Source: Butyrivibrio sp.
GTDB taxonomy: Bacteria > Bacillota > Clostridia > Lachnospirales > Lachnospiraceae
NCBI GenBank assembly: GCA_015056625.1
Contig: SVFY01000021.1
Location: forward strand, 1 to 52,295
Length of the DNA: 52,295 bases
Reading direction: 5' to 3'
Shown here piece by piece: positions 16,927 through 25,735 of the stretch. The position numbers and the translations under genes are program-made. The notes beneath the pieces were generated by a model, which saw nothing but the letters and a program-made list of their open reading frames with translations, was not told where the DNA came from and did not search any database. The number at the start of each line of letters is the position of its first letter. The first letter of the stretch is position 1.

Positions 16927-18348
16927 TTACTCTTTTCCGCTCCAGCAGTATGTGCAGAGCTTGCATGGCTCTATAGGAATTGCTTCCACCATGTCATCAA
17001 GTCTGTGATAGTGCAGGGAAGTGAAGTTAAGCTCTTTTCTGATCTCCTCAAGCATTGCTGCATACTGAGGTGAATCAGGATCTGTGTATTTTCTTACGGT
17101 CTCTTCATTAGGTGAAGGATAACCTTCGAGCTTCTCAATAACTCTTCTTGTGATGAGCTCCATCTCTGTGTTGGATCTTGAGAAGTTAAGGTATTTGCAT
17201 CCGTAGATAAGAGGTGGGCAGGCTGGTCTGATATGAACTTCGCTGGCGCCGCTCTTATAAAGGAATTCTGTTGTTTCACGAAGCTGTGTTCCTCTTACGA
17301 TGGAATCATCTATAAGAAGGAGGCTCTTGTTCTTGATGAGCTGGTTAACAGGGATCAGCTTCATCTTGGCGATAAGATCACGCCTTGACTGGATTGTAGG
17401 CATAAATGACCTTGGCCATGTGGGAGTATATTTTACAAATGGTCTTGAATATGGGATTCCTGAGGTGTTGGAATATCCGATGGCATGTGCTACGCCGGAA
17501 TCAGGTACTCCTGCTACAAGGTCTGGGTGCAGTCCTCTTTGCATGTCGCGCTCTGCAAGCTTGGCTCCGCAGCCGTATCTCATGGTCTCTACGCTGAGCC
17601 CCTCGTAGGTTGATGCAGGGAAACCATAGTAGATCCACAGGAATGTGCAGATCCTCATGTCGTCAAAGGCAGGAGCAACGATTTCAACTGACTCGGGAGT
17701 AATATACGCAATTTCTCCAGGGCCAAGTTCCTTGTATGGGTCATATCCAAGATTTAAGTAGGAAAAACTTTCAAAGCAGACACAGTAACCTTCGTCTTTG
17801 TGACCAATTTCCACAGGTGTTCTTCCGTAGCGGTCTCGTGCAGCGTAGATACCCTCTGTTGTCATCAGAAGCAGTGACATTGAGCCCTTGATGATCTCCT
17901 GGGCATATCTGATACCCTCTACAATGGTTACCTTTTGATTGATGATAGAAGCTACAAGCTCGGTAGGATTGATGTCGCCGCCGCTCATCTCAAGAAAGTG
18001 TGAGCGATTATCGGCAAAGAGCTTGTTTGTGATCTCGTCGATGTTGTTGATCTTGCCAACTGTTGTTATGGCATAAGTTCCGTGATGGGAGCGAACAATA
18101 AGTGGCTGCGGCTCAAAGTCGGAAATACAGCCAATTCCTAAATGCCCCTCCATTTTCATCATATCGTCTTCGAATTTCGGTCTGAAATAAGAGCGCTCAA
18201 TGTTGTGGATAGAGCGATCGAACCCTTTTTTCTTGTCGTACACAGCCATTCCTGCGCGACGGGTTCCTAAATGTGAGTGATAGTCGGTTCCGTAGAACAG
18301 GTCAAAAACCGCACTTTCACGAGATGCAACGCCAAAAAATCCTCCCAT
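16927..18348 (-). CDS. purF: amidophosphoribosyltransferase homologue lacking the glutaminase cysteine
   Basis: A 473-residue PurF-family protein. PurF makes phosphoribosylamine from PRPP and glutamine. The Ntn-type glutaminase domain (about residues 1-230) is followed by a phosphoribosyltransferase domain with an intact PRPP loop (LLIDDSIVRGTQ). Cysteines in MRICTFLW, YGCKYLNF and the C-terminal CKLCTYC match iron-sulfur ligands of the Bacillus-type enzyme. The usual N-terminal MCGIFG reads MGGFFG here, so the catalytic nucleophile Cys is replaced by Gly. Glutamine hydrolysis should therefore be lost. It may use free ammonia, accept ammonia from a partner, or be regulatory. The start is firm: AGGAGG lies 5 nt upstream. 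No other pur gene is adjacent. Confidence 0.85.
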   Translation of the reverse strand: MGGFFGVASRESAVFDLFYGTDYHSHLGTRRAGMAVYDKKKGFDRSIHNIERSYFRPKFEDDMMKMEGHLGIGCISDFEPQPLIVRSHHGTYAITTVGKINNIDEITNKLFADNRSHFLEMSGGDINPTELVASIINQKVTIVEGIRYAQEIIKGSMSLLLMTTEGIYAARDRYGRTPVEIGHKDEGYCVCFESFSYLNLGYDPYKELGPGEIAYITPESVEIVAPAFDDMRICTFLWIYYGFPASTYEGLSVETMRYGCGAKLAERDMQRGLHPDLVAGVPDSGVAHAIGYSNTSGIPYSRPFVKYTPTWPRSFMPTIQSRRDLIAKMKLIPVNQLIKNKSLLLIDDSIVRGTQLRETTEFLYKSGASEVHIRPACPPLIYGCKYLNFSRSNTEMELITRRVIEKLEGYPSPNEETVRKYTDPDSPQYAAMLEEIRKELNFTSLHYHRLDDMVEAIPIEPCKLCTYCWSGKE

Positions 18349-18473
18349 GGAATCCTCCTGTTGTTACCTTATGATAAACGATTACGGAAACAATAATAAC
18401 ACAGTCATCTCTAAATGTGTGTGACTAATTTCTTAATATTTTTGAACAGATCCATTAATGTTATCATAGCATT

Positions 18474-19400
18474 ATGACGGAATATAAAAGTTGCACTTTG
18501 TGCCCAAGAAATTGCAAAGTGGATAGAACGGTAAAAACTGGCTATTGTAAAGTGCCGGATACTTTAAAGGTTTCCCGGGCAGCTCTTCATATGTGGGAGG
18601 AACCCTGCATCTCAGGGAAAAGAGGTTCAGGCACCATCTTCTTTTCAGGTTGCAACATGGGCTGCGTTTTTTGCCAGAACAAAAAGATAAGCCGCGGTGA
18701 AACCGGACTTTTCATAGATAAAGGGCGCCTTATAGAGATCTTTTTTGAACTTAAGGAAAAAGGCGCAAACAACATAAACCTGGTGACTGGGGATATGTTT
18801 ATCCCCACGATCAGAGAGGCTATAGCTGAGGCAAAAAAGCAAGGCTTTGCTCTTCCGTTTCTTTTAAACACATCTTCATACCTTAATCTTGATACGGTAA
18901 AGAGCCTGGATGGTCTTATTGATATCTACCTTCCGGACTTTAAATATATAAGGGATGAGGATGCGGTGAGATATAGTAGTGCCCCAGGATACGTTCATGT
19001 GGCCAAAGAGGCTATTGGCGAGATGGTCAGGCAGTGCCCGGAAAGTCTCTTTTTCCCTGAAGAGGACGGGGATACTATTATGAAAAAGGGCGTGGTAGTA
19101 AGACATCTTCTGATGCCGGGAATGCTGATCCAGGCCAAGCTCATAGTAAAGTACCTATACGATCAATACGGGGACGGGATATACTTAAGCCTCATGAACC
19201 AGTACACTCCAAACGGGGAACTTTCTGGCTTTCCTGAGATTGACAGGAAGGTCAGCAAAAGAGATTACGACAGCCTTATTACTTACGCCCAGAACCTGGG
19301 GATCACCAAGGCTTTTGTCCAGGTTGGGGAAACTGCAGATGAGAGCTTTATCCCTGAATTTGACTGCGAGGGGGTCATAAACAACAATGGCAAATTATGA
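18474..19400 (+). CDS. radical SAM protein of the PflA/PflX-like family
   Basis: A 308-residue iron-sulfur protein with the radical SAM cluster motif C60-x3-C64-x2-C67 (GCNMGCVFC). An N-terminal cysteine-rich segment (Cys 7, 10, 14, 25) may bind a further cluster or zinc. It matches COG1313, often called a pyruvate formate-lyase activating enzyme homologue, but no glycyl radical enzyme is nearby and the true target is unknown. It begins a three-gene transcript: the next gene overlaps its end by 14 nt. Confidence 0.85.
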   Translation: MTEYKSCTLCPRNCKVDRTVKTGYCKVPDTLKVSRAALHMWEEPCISGKRGSGTIFFSGCNMGCVFCQNKKISRGETGLFIDKGRLIEIFFELKEKGANNINLVTGDMFIPTIREAIAEAKKQGFALPFLLNTSSYLNLDTVKSLDGLIDIYLPDFKYIRDEDAVRYSSAPGYVHVAKEAIGEMVRQCPESLFFPEEDGDTIMKKGVVVRHLLMPGMLIQAKLIVKYLYDQYGDGIYLSLMNQYTPNGELSGFPEIDRKVSKRDYDSLITYAQNLGITKAFVQVGETADESFIPEFDCEGVINNNGKL

Positions 19401-20106
19401 TACAATTAAGATTCAGGAAGAGCTGTTTAAACGGCAGGATGTTAAGTACAGAGACTTCCAGGGAGGACTTATTCCGGGCAAAACTCCGGAGGTCATGATA
19501 GGAGTCAGAACGCCGCAGCTGAGAGCTCTGGCAAAAGAAATACTTAAGGTCGGCGGCTACGAAGAGTTCCTTAAAGACCTTCCTCACAAGTACTTTGATG
19601 AGGATCAGCTCCACGCCTTTATCATTTCCGGTATCAAGGATTATGACAGGGCAATGGAGGAAACTGAGCTGTTCCTTCCATATGTGGACAACTGGGCGAC
19701 CTGCGATCAGATGTCTCCCAAGGTGTTTAAAAAGAACAAAACAGATCTTCTTAAACATGTAAAAGAGTGGATAAAGTCAGATAAGACCTACACCATCCGC
19801 TTTGGAACAGGAATGCTCATGGAGCACTTCCTTGATGAGGACTATGACGTCAGGTATCCGAAGATGGTAGCAGGGATCCGCTCAGATGAGTACTACGTCA
19901 ACATGATGACCGCCTGGTACTTTGCAACAGCGCTGGCCAAGCAGTATGACAGCATACTTCCGTTCCTTGAAGAGAAAAAGCTGGACACATGGACCCACAA
20001 CAAAACTATTCAGAAGGCTGTGGAGAGCTATCGTATAACTCCTGAGCAAAAAGAATATTTAAAGACATTAAAAGTTAAGACAAAAAAGGGGGATAACAGA
20101 AAATGA
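19387..20106 (+). CDS. DNA alkylation repair protein, AlkD-like HEAT-repeat family
   Basis: A 239-residue all-helical protein typical of the AlkC/AlkD superfamily, which excises positively charged alkylated bases without flipping them out. The sequence includes the characteristic PGKTPEVMIGVRTPQLRALAKE segment near residue 35 and the VDNWATCDQMSPKVF segment near residue 100. The start overlaps the radical SAM gene. The stop (TGA within AATGA) overlaps the following mutarotase start, so the three genes are translationally coupled. A repair role is inferred from family only. Confidence 0.85.
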   Translation: MANYDTIKIQEELFKRQDVKYRDFQGGLIPGKTPEVMIGVRTPQLRALAKEILKVGGYEEFLKDLPHKYFDEDQLHAFIISGIKDYDRAMEETELFLPYVDNWATCDQMSPKVFKKNKTDLLKHVKEWIKSDKTYTIRFGTGMLMEHFLDEDYDVRYPKMVAGIRSDEYYVNMMTAWYFATALAKQYDSILPFLEEKKLDTWTHNKTIQKAVESYRITPEQKEYLKTLKVKTKKGDNRK

Positions 20107-20414
20107 TCAAGACATTCAAGATGAAGCTCTATGAAGGACAGGAAAAGGAGTATGAAAGACGCCACAATGAGTTGTGGCCTGAGATGATCGACATGATCCA
20201 TGAGCATGGCGGCAAGAACTACACCATCTGCCTGGATAAAGAGACTCTTACACTTTTTGGATACATTGAGATCGAGGATGAGGAGCTTTGGAACAAGGGA
20301 GCTGACACAGCAATAAACAGAAAATGGTGGGACTTCATGGCAGACATTATGGAGACCAATCCAGACAACAGCCCTGTTGCTGTTGATCTGCCAGTTCTTT
20401 TCCACCTGGATTAA
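20103..20414 (+). CDS. rhaM: L-rhamnose mutarotase family protein
   Basis: A 103-residue dimeric ferredoxin-like-fold enzyme interconverting alpha- and beta-L-rhamnose. Motifs seen are KLYEGQEKEYERRHNELWPEM (containing the catalytic-region His) and the C-terminal NRKWWDFMADIMETNPDNSP; the length is normal for the family. Its ATG overlaps the stop of the AlkD-like gene. No rhamnose isomerase or kinase is in the window, so the actual sugar may differ. Confidence 0.85.
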   Translation: MIKTFKMKLYEGQEKEYERRHNELWPEMIDMIHEHGGKNYTICLDKETLTLFGYIEIEDEELWNKGADTAINRKWWDFMADIMETNPDNSPVAVDLPVLFHLD

Positions 20415-20443
20415 TTTTTTTAGATACAAATGGAGGACAATTT

Positions 20444-22138
20444 ATGGATTATCAGGCAAGATATGAGGAGTGGCTCAGTAAGCTTTCAGATTCTGACCCG
20501 TTAAAGGCAGAACTTGTTGCCATCGCATCAGATGAAAAGGATAAAGAGGAGAGATTCTATCAGGATCTGTCCTTTGGTACAGCAGGACTTCGTGGCAAGG
20601 TTGGCGCTGGAACAAACCGCATGAACTTCCTTACTGTTGGTAAGGCTTCACAGGGTGTTGCAGACTACATCGTTTCAAAGGGCCAGGAAGCTATGGACAA
20701 AGGCGTTGTTATCGCCCATGATCCAAGACATTTTTCAAGAGAGTTTTCAGAGCTGGCAGCAGGTATCTTTGCGGCTAACGGCATCAAAGTTTACACTTTC
20801 CCAAGCCTTCGCCCTACACCTGAGCTTGCGTTCATGATAAGAAGACTTAATACCGTATCAGGTATCAACATCACAGCATCCCATAACCCCAAGGACTACA
20901 ATGGATACAAGGCATACTGGGATGATGGATGCCAGGTTTCAGCAGAGGTTGCTGATGGCATGACAAAGTGCATCAACGCAGTTGATATCTGGACAGGAAT
21001 AAAGAAATCAGACTACAACGAGGGCGTTAAGGCTGGCAAGATCATTGTCCTTGGACAGGAATATGACAGGGAGTACCTTGATAAGATCGAGAGCCTTGCT
21101 ATCCATGAGGGCGACGAGCTGGATCTTTCTATTCCGCTTGTTTACACACCTCTCAATGGCTGTGGATCTATCCCATTCAGACAGATGCTCAAAGACAGAG
21201 GCTTTACAAACTGGAAGATCGTTCCTGAGCAGGAGAATCCTGATCCTGACTTTACTACCGTAGGATACCCTAACCCTGAGGATCCAAAGGCCTTTGCTCT
21301 TTCAGAGAAGTACGGAAGAGAGTTTGGAGCTGAGCTTCTTATGGCAACAGACCCTGATTCAGACAGATTTGCCATTGAGATAAGAGATGACAATGGCAAC
21401 TATGTTCCTCTTAATGGTAACCAGACAGGATATCTTCTTGTTAACTATGTGCTTGAAGGTCACAAGAGTGCTGGCACACTTCCAGCTAAGGGCGCAATGG
21501 TCAAGTCCATTGTTACATCAACTCTTTCAACCATAATCGCCAAGGCCTACGGCGTTGAGATGTTTGAGACCCTGACTGGCTTTAAGAATATCTGTGGCAA
21601 GATTCCTTACCTTCATGAGAACGGCTATCAGTATCTGTTTGGATATGAGGAGTCAGTTGGCTACGCTATCTGCGAAGACATCAGAGACAAGGACGGAATC
21701 TCTGCAGGTATGATGGTTGCTGAGGCAGCAGCATATTACAGAAAGCAGGGCAAGACCCTTTGGGATGTACTCAATGAGATCTATGCAAAATATGGCTTCT
21801 TTGCTGAGGATGAGCCAAACCTTGTTCTTGAGGGAATTGCAGGCCAGCAGCGCATTCAGCGCATGATGAAGTTCTTCAGGGAGAACATTCCTACTAATGT
21901 TGCAGGAGCTAAGGTCGACAAGGTTATCGACTACATAAACGGCTACGAGGACATTCCACCTCAGAACGCTATCAGACTTTTCCTTGATAACGGTTCATGG
22001 TTTGCAGTAAGACCAAGTGGAACAGAGCCAAAGATCAAGTTCTACTTCTACTCAAACAGAAGCTCCAGAGAAGAAGCGCTTAAAGTCAACGCTGATATCA
22101 AGAAAGAGATCTTAGATCTTTTAAGTTCAGTTGAGTAA
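20444..22138 (+). CDS. phosphoglucomutase / phosphomannomutase
   Basis: A 564-residue alpha-D-phosphohexomutase converting glucose-6-phosphate and glucose-1-phosphate, feeding glycogen and wall polymer synthesis. Visible are the phosphoserine loop ITASHNPKDYNGYK, the magnesium loop DPDSDRF, the sugar-binding FGYEESVGY and the C-terminal phosphate-binding RPSGTEPKIKFY. The length fits the PgcA group of Firmicutes. The start follows TGGAGG. The CooT-like gene follows after 12 nt with its own AAGGAGG. Confidence 0.93.
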   Translation: MDYQARYEEWLSKLSDSDPLKAELVAIASDEKDKEERFYQDLSFGTAGLRGKVGAGTNRMNFLTVGKASQGVADYIVSKGQEAMDKGVVIAHDPRHFSREFSELAAGIFAANGIKVYTFPSLRPTPELAFMIRRLNTVSGINITASHNPKDYNGYKAYWDDGCQVSAEVADGMTKCINAVDIWTGIKKSDYNEGVKAGKIIVLGQEYDREYLDKIESLAIHEGDELDLSIPLVYTPLNGCGSIPFRQMLKDRGFTNWKIVPEQENPDPDFTTVGYPNPEDPKAFALSEKYGREFGAELLMATDPDSDRFAIEIRDDNGNYVPLNGNQTGYLLVNYVLEGHKSAGTLPAKGAMVKSIVTSTLSTIIAKAYGVEMFETLTGFKNICGKIPYLHENGYQYLFGYEESVGYAICEDIRDKDGISAGMMVAEAAAYYRKQGKTLWDVLNEIYAKYGFFAEDEPNLVLEGIAGQQRIQRMMKFFRENIPTNVAGAKVDKVIDYINGYEDIPPQNAIRLFLDNGSWFAVRPSGTEPKIKFYFYSNRSSREEALKVNADIKKEILDLLSSVE

Positions 22139-22150
22139 GGAGGCCGGAGC

Positions 22151-22333
22151 ATGTGTCTTTCTACAGCTTTTAGGGATTCAAATCCAGACGAGGTGCTGAT
22201 GGAATACGTTAGCAGCATCAATATAGATGGTGAGAACATCACCCTGACAGATCTTATGGGTGAGAAAAAGACCTTTAAGGGAAGCCTTAAGTTTGCGGAC
22301 CTTACAGGGGCAGTGATAAGGATCGATTGTTAA
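22151..22333 (+). CDS. CooT family (putative nickel-binding) small protein
   Basis: A 60-residue beta-rich protein beginning MCLST, with the conserved Cys2 seen in CooT, the small nickel-binding accessory protein of carbon monoxide dehydrogenase maturation. The rest (ITLTDLMGEKKTFKGSLKFADL) fits the CooT-like family. It is translated from AAGGAGG immediately after the phosphohexomutase gene. About 3.4 kb away lies a CooC-like ATPase, another CODH maturation homologue, though on a different transcript. The nickel role is inferred. Confidence 0.75.
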   Translation: MCLSTAFRDSNPDEVLMEYVSSINIDGENITLTDLMGEKKTFKGSLKFADLTGAVIRIDC

Positions 22334-22339
22334 GAAGGT

Positions 22340-22424
22340 GGTTCTTTTTAAGACAAGGGGACGGTTCTCTTGTCTCCCCTTTGGGGAGACAGAGAGAACC
22401 GTCCCCTCTGTCTTGAAAAGAACC
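22340..22424. repeat. REP-like palindromic element, copy 1
   Basis: An imperfect 85-bp palindrome with the core GGGGACGGTTCTC and its complement GAGAACCGTCCCC, inner stem TGTCTCCCC/GGGGAGACA and outer stem GGTTCTTTTTAAGACA/TGTCTTGAAAAGAACC. The same GGGGACGGTTCT core occurs in the longer element at 33411-33526. Such sequences are scattered in many clostridial genomes and are thought to be mobilised by REP-associated tyrosine transposases. It lies between two convergent genes and may also act as a terminator for both. Confidence 0.8.
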
Positions 22425-22434
22425 GCAATTTGTT

Positions 22435-22638
22435 TTATTCCACGTTATCTTTCATCGTATATGGTGTTTTAAGAGTGTCTGCACGCTTCATATTGTCAAA
22501 TCTCTTGATCATGAATGGTTCCCAGATGTAGTACAAGAACTTTCCATCCAGATCAAAATAGAATACAGCAAAGAGTATTCCATAGACTATAACAGCGAAG
22601 CGGATCAGCTTAAAAAAGAATTTGCCAATAGTTTTCAT
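22435..22638 (-). CDS. small membrane protein of the left dehydratase cluster
   Basis: A 67-residue protein with one transmembrane helix (about residues 8-28), then the aromatic stretch YFDLDGKFLYYIW and a polar tail. It has a paralogue of 55 residues at 30388-30555 in the right-hand cluster: both begin with basic/hydrophobic residues, span the membrane once, then continue with F-[DN]-LD-x-K. AAGGGGG precedes the start, 17 nt after the dehydratase-like gene. It may anchor the complex to the membrane; this is inference from position. Confidence 0.75.
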   Translation of the reverse strand: MKTIGKFFFKLIRFAVIVYGILFAVFYFDLDGKFLYYIWEPFMIKRFDNMKRADTLKTPYTMKDNVE

Positions 22639-22654
22639 TTCTTATCCCCCTTCC

Positions 22655-24346
22655 TTACCAGCTCATTGAGTCGTCGAAATCCAGAAGTGTAGGATCAAGT
22701 GGCTCTTCTCTCATTACTGTGGTCATATAGTCGTTGATGATATCACGGATTTCAGCTCTTGAAACTGTTCTCTTATCAGGAAGAGCATGGGGAATCCAGA
22801 TTGCATGGATATTGCGCTTTCTGAACTCGTCCTCGAATACTCCGTGGATACCCTGCATTCCCTTACACTGAAGCTGGTCGTACATGATGACCATATCGCA
22901 GTTGAATCTCTCCATGTAATCAAACAGAGACAGGATGTGTTCGTGTCCGCCTACTGCCATTGCACGCATAGGTGCCTTTTCGTTGAACCATGAAAGATCT
23001 TCAAGAGCATGCTCATAAGTATCTGTTCTAAGATACTGGTCAAACATAAGAGAATCCATGTTGATAACGGTGTTGATACCCCAGCAGTTGTAAGCCCATG
23101 TACACCAGTGTGAGTAGTAAAGAGGAGCGCAGCTCCAGGCAATTGCACGGTGCCTTGTCTTGGGGAAGCAGTTGATCTTGTTCTTGACTGTGTTGTCCAT
23201 GATAGCCTTAACATGGGCATCGATCTCGTGCCAGATAGGTCTGTCTCCATCCTGTGAGTAGTAGATCCTGTAAAGAGCCTGTGCAACACCGGTAATTGGA
23301 TAGTAAGGGGTGTTGGCTGCAACATCCCATTTTTCCCATTCAAATTCAGTGAGCTTGTTGAAGCTCTGAGCATGCTTAACATACTGATCCCAGTCCATCT
23401 TGATGCCAAACTGCTCTTCAATAAACTTCCAGGCACCTTCAATTTCTTTCTGGCAATGCTCCTGAACAAGAGGATCGTCATATCTCATGGGCTGAGGCAT
23501 TGCGTAAAGCGGACGGTTAAGGAACCAGTCCTGAAGAACTGAGGTTGCAACTGATCCGTCGCAGGCCTCGTTGGATGTCAGCATTACTGGGCTGTAATCA
23601 GGATAATCATCCTGAACAAAAAGACCATATTCTGCCTGACACATTGGGCATGGATCTGCTGGAAGTCCGATGGACTGAGCTGCGTCGATGTAGTTTAAAA
23701 CTGTGTGATTATTTACGTGTACTGAAACGAAGTAAGGGATCATTTCAAGGGCAACATCATCAAGCTGATCTCTCCAGCCGTAGAAGATGTTTCCGCTTAA
23801 GGTCTCGTTGTGGGCGATGGTCTTTTTCCAAAGCTCGTTCTCTTCCCCGCCGTGGAGCTTTTTATCAGCCTCGAACATCCTCATGAACTGTCTTATGGTT
23901 TCGCTTACCATTCCGCGATAGTGCCATGCTGATGCCTTAAGTGCATCGCCTCTTACACCTTCAAGTCCTCTGTCGAACCAGTGCATAACTGTAAGGTATG
24001 TCTGGCCCATCCAGCGGTATCTCATTGTTCCCTTTGCGAACTCAAAGACACCCTTTGGTCCGTCGCCATACTTCATGATATCTGTAACCATGTGTGCATA
24101 ATTGTAGAGCCAGATCATGTTGAAGTAGTACATGGTATCCATGAAGCCACGCCACTCGCGGTGCTTGTAAAGACCGGTGTTTCCTACATACAGATCACCG
24201 AGTCTTCTCTCTTCGTGGGGCTTGCCATACCAAAAATCCTTTACGGCTTTTTTGGCGTCAAAGGGCTTATTTTTTTCCTCGGGACTCTTTTCTACTACAA
24301 AGAGTTCGCGGTATTTAGCTTTTACGTCCTTAAAACTGATTTTCAT
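22655..24346 (-). CDS. 2-hydroxyacyl-CoA dehydratase-like protein, long subunit (left copy)
   Basis: A 563-residue protein whose C-terminal two thirds match the 2-hydroxyacyl-CoA dehydratase/benzoyl-CoA reductase family, which uses [4Fe-4S] clusters and one-electron chemistry. It has an N-terminal extension of about 130 residues. Candidate cluster cysteines occur in PADPCPMCQ, NEACDGS and YDQLQCKGM. The end (RTVSRAEIRDIINDYMTTVM, then DPTLLDFDD) is clearly homologous to the protein at 27727-29502. It starts 6 nt after the short subunit, from AAGGAGG inside that gene. The substrate is not identifiable; a double-cubane-type reductase is an alternative to a dehydratase. Confidence 0.82.
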   Translation of the reverse strand: MKISFKDVKAKYRELFVVEKSPEEKNKPFDAKKAVKDFWYGKPHEERRLGDLYVGNTGLYKHREWRGFMDTMYYFNMIWLYNYAHMVTDIMKYGDGPKGVFEFAKGTMRYRWMGQTYLTVMHWFDRGLEGVRGDALKASAWHYRGMVSETIRQFMRMFEADKKLHGGEENELWKKTIAHNETLSGNIFYGWRDQLDDVALEMIPYFVSVHVNNHTVLNYIDAAQSIGLPADPCPMCQAEYGLFVQDDYPDYSPVMLTSNEACDGSVATSVLQDWFLNRPLYAMPQPMRYDDPLVQEHCQKEIEGAWKFIEEQFGIKMDWDQYVKHAQSFNKLTEFEWEKWDVAANTPYYPITGVAQALYRIYYSQDGDRPIWHEIDAHVKAIMDNTVKNKINCFPKTRHRAIAWSCAPLYYSHWCTWAYNCWGINTVINMDSLMFDQYLRTDTYEHALEDLSWFNEKAPMRAMAVGGHEHILSLFDYMERFNCDMVIMYDQLQCKGMQGIHGVFEDEFRKRNIHAIWIPHALPDKRTVSRAEIRDIINDYMTTVMREEPLDPTLLDFDDSMSW

Positions 24347-24352
24347 GATCCG

Positions 24353-25540
24353 TCAGGCCTCCTTCTGAATATTCTTGAGCTCTATGCTCTCAACAAAGGC
24401 CTGGAATCTTGTACGGAGCTGTCCGACCGCATTGTTGACATATTCTTTTTCGATAGAGCATACAGGATAACCAAAGTCTCTTGGAAGGATAAGGGTATCG
24501 ATGGTCCTCTCATAGCTCCAGTATTCACAGAATTTCATCTGGGAGATTATGATACCGTCAGCCTTATATTCTTTTGCAATGTCAGCAAGGTACTGTTTCC
24601 TCTTACGCATGGTGTGCTGTTCCATGAAACGAGGGCACTCGCTGGTATCAAGGTAGTGACGTGCAATGGCGCGAAGCGGTGTCTCGCCGTCCTTAACAAC
24701 GATCTCCTCTCGGCCAGGAAGAGAGCCGTAGCAGTGCCTGTCAGCCACAACAAGGGCTCCACACTCCTCTATGAGCTTGATGAAATCAGGATCATCTTCC
24801 TCAGAGCCGGCAAGAACCACCTTGCAGCGATAGGTCTTTTTGGCATCAGGCTTTCTGGTCTTAAGCTGCTCTGCAATATCCTTGAGCATATCGATGATAA
24901 GGTACTTGGGGCAGACCAGAGTGGCCAGCTGTATTACAGAGAACTCCCATCCGGTAATGGTGGGTTCATCAAGTTTTCTGTAGCTGCCAATCTCAGTGAT
25001 CAGGCGACAGATCTCGTTATGTTCCTCGATAGCCTTTAAAAGAGCTTCATCAGAAGTATCAATTCCGAAGTGCTCGGAGAGCTTGTCTAAAACGTGATGC
25101 TTAAGCTGCTGCTCATAGTGATCGATTGAGTTTTCATTCTTTTTAAATGGAACATCTGTGAATTCGCAGAAGAAATCAGGATTCTTGATGATGTCCATCA
25201 GCTGCAGATGCTCCTGGAATCTACATGTGACGGTACATGTCTCTGTTGCCATCTGGGCGTCAAGGAAGTTAAAGCCTCCCTCTAAAGCGCGCTCTAAGAG
25301 GCATCTGCCATACATGCAGGTGCGGTTTGACATGTAGTATGTAGCCATATCCGGTGAACCACTGCGAGGTGCACGAAGACGCACGGAAAAACAACCGGGA
25401 AGGTCAAGAAGTACTTCTGGCATGAAATAACATGTGTAGCCAAGAGCTCTTTTGCCATCCTCCTTGCCTTGCCTGACTAGCTTGTTGTTTGCTTCCTGCA
25501 GTAGATCTTCGAGCTCAAAAATGTGCACAAGATCTTTCAT
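24353..25540 (-). CDS. 2-hydroxyacyl-CoA dehydratase-like protein, short subunit (left copy)
   Basis: A 395-residue 2-hydroxyacyl-CoA dehydratase family protein. Cysteines in IGYTCY-equivalent LGYTCY, SNRTCMYG, TLVCPK, DRHCYGS, SECPRF and MKFCEYW are candidate cluster ligands, and most are shared with its paralogue at 26519-27730. The C-terminus (VGQLRTRFQAFVESIELKNI) also matches that paralogue almost residue for residue. It is the first gene of a three-gene minus-strand operon, divergent from the right-hand cluster across a 195-bp control region. It presumably pairs with the long subunit encoded next. Substrate unknown. Confidence 0.85.
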   Translation of the reverse strand: MKDLVHIFELEDLLQEANNKLVRQGKEDGKRALGYTCYFMPEVLLDLPGCFSVRLRAPRSGSPDMATYYMSNRTCMYGRCLLERALEGGFNFLDAQMATETCTVTCRFQEHLQLMDIIKNPDFFCEFTDVPFKKNENSIDHYEQQLKHHVLDKLSEHFGIDTSDEALLKAIEEHNEICRLITEIGSYRKLDEPTITGWEFSVIQLATLVCPKYLIIDMLKDIAEQLKTRKPDAKKTYRCKVVLAGSEEDDPDFIKLIEECGALVVADRHCYGSLPGREEIVVKDGETPLRAIARHYLDTSECPRFMEQHTMRKRKQYLADIAKEYKADGIIISQMKFCEYWSYERTIDTLILPRDFGYPVCSIEKEYVNNAVGQLRTRFQAFVESIELKNIQKEA

Positions 25541-25590
25541 TTTAAGAAATCCCCCTCAAAAATATTTGTTTTACTGATTGTGCAAAATTT

Positions 25591-25717
25591 ATATTTGCCA
25601 AAAAAATAACGAAAATATCCACTGATATAATATCATATTTGCCAATTTAATAAAATAATTCTAAACAATTATTGTGGAAAATAGTCATTTTTATTATAAT
25701 TAGACATAGGCAAATTT
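25591..25717. promoter_or_regulatory. repeated TTTGCC motifs in the divergent control region
   Basis: ATATTTGCCAA occurs twice as a direct repeat (25591-25601 and 25635-25645, 44 bp apart). A partial inverted copy (GGCAAAT, 25709-25715) lies close to the right-hand gene. The rest of the 195-bp gap is AT-rich. The repeats look like operators of one regulator governing both divergent operons; no regulator gene is adjacent. Confidence 0.5.
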
Positions 25718-25735
25718 TTCTTTTTAGGGGGAGTT

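Noticed and set aside
23981..25039. Long open frame (352 codons) on the plus strand opposite the left dehydratase-like genes
   Set aside because: It spans two well-supported minus-strand genes, has no ribosome binding site and no recognisable domain; it arises from the codon bias of those genes.
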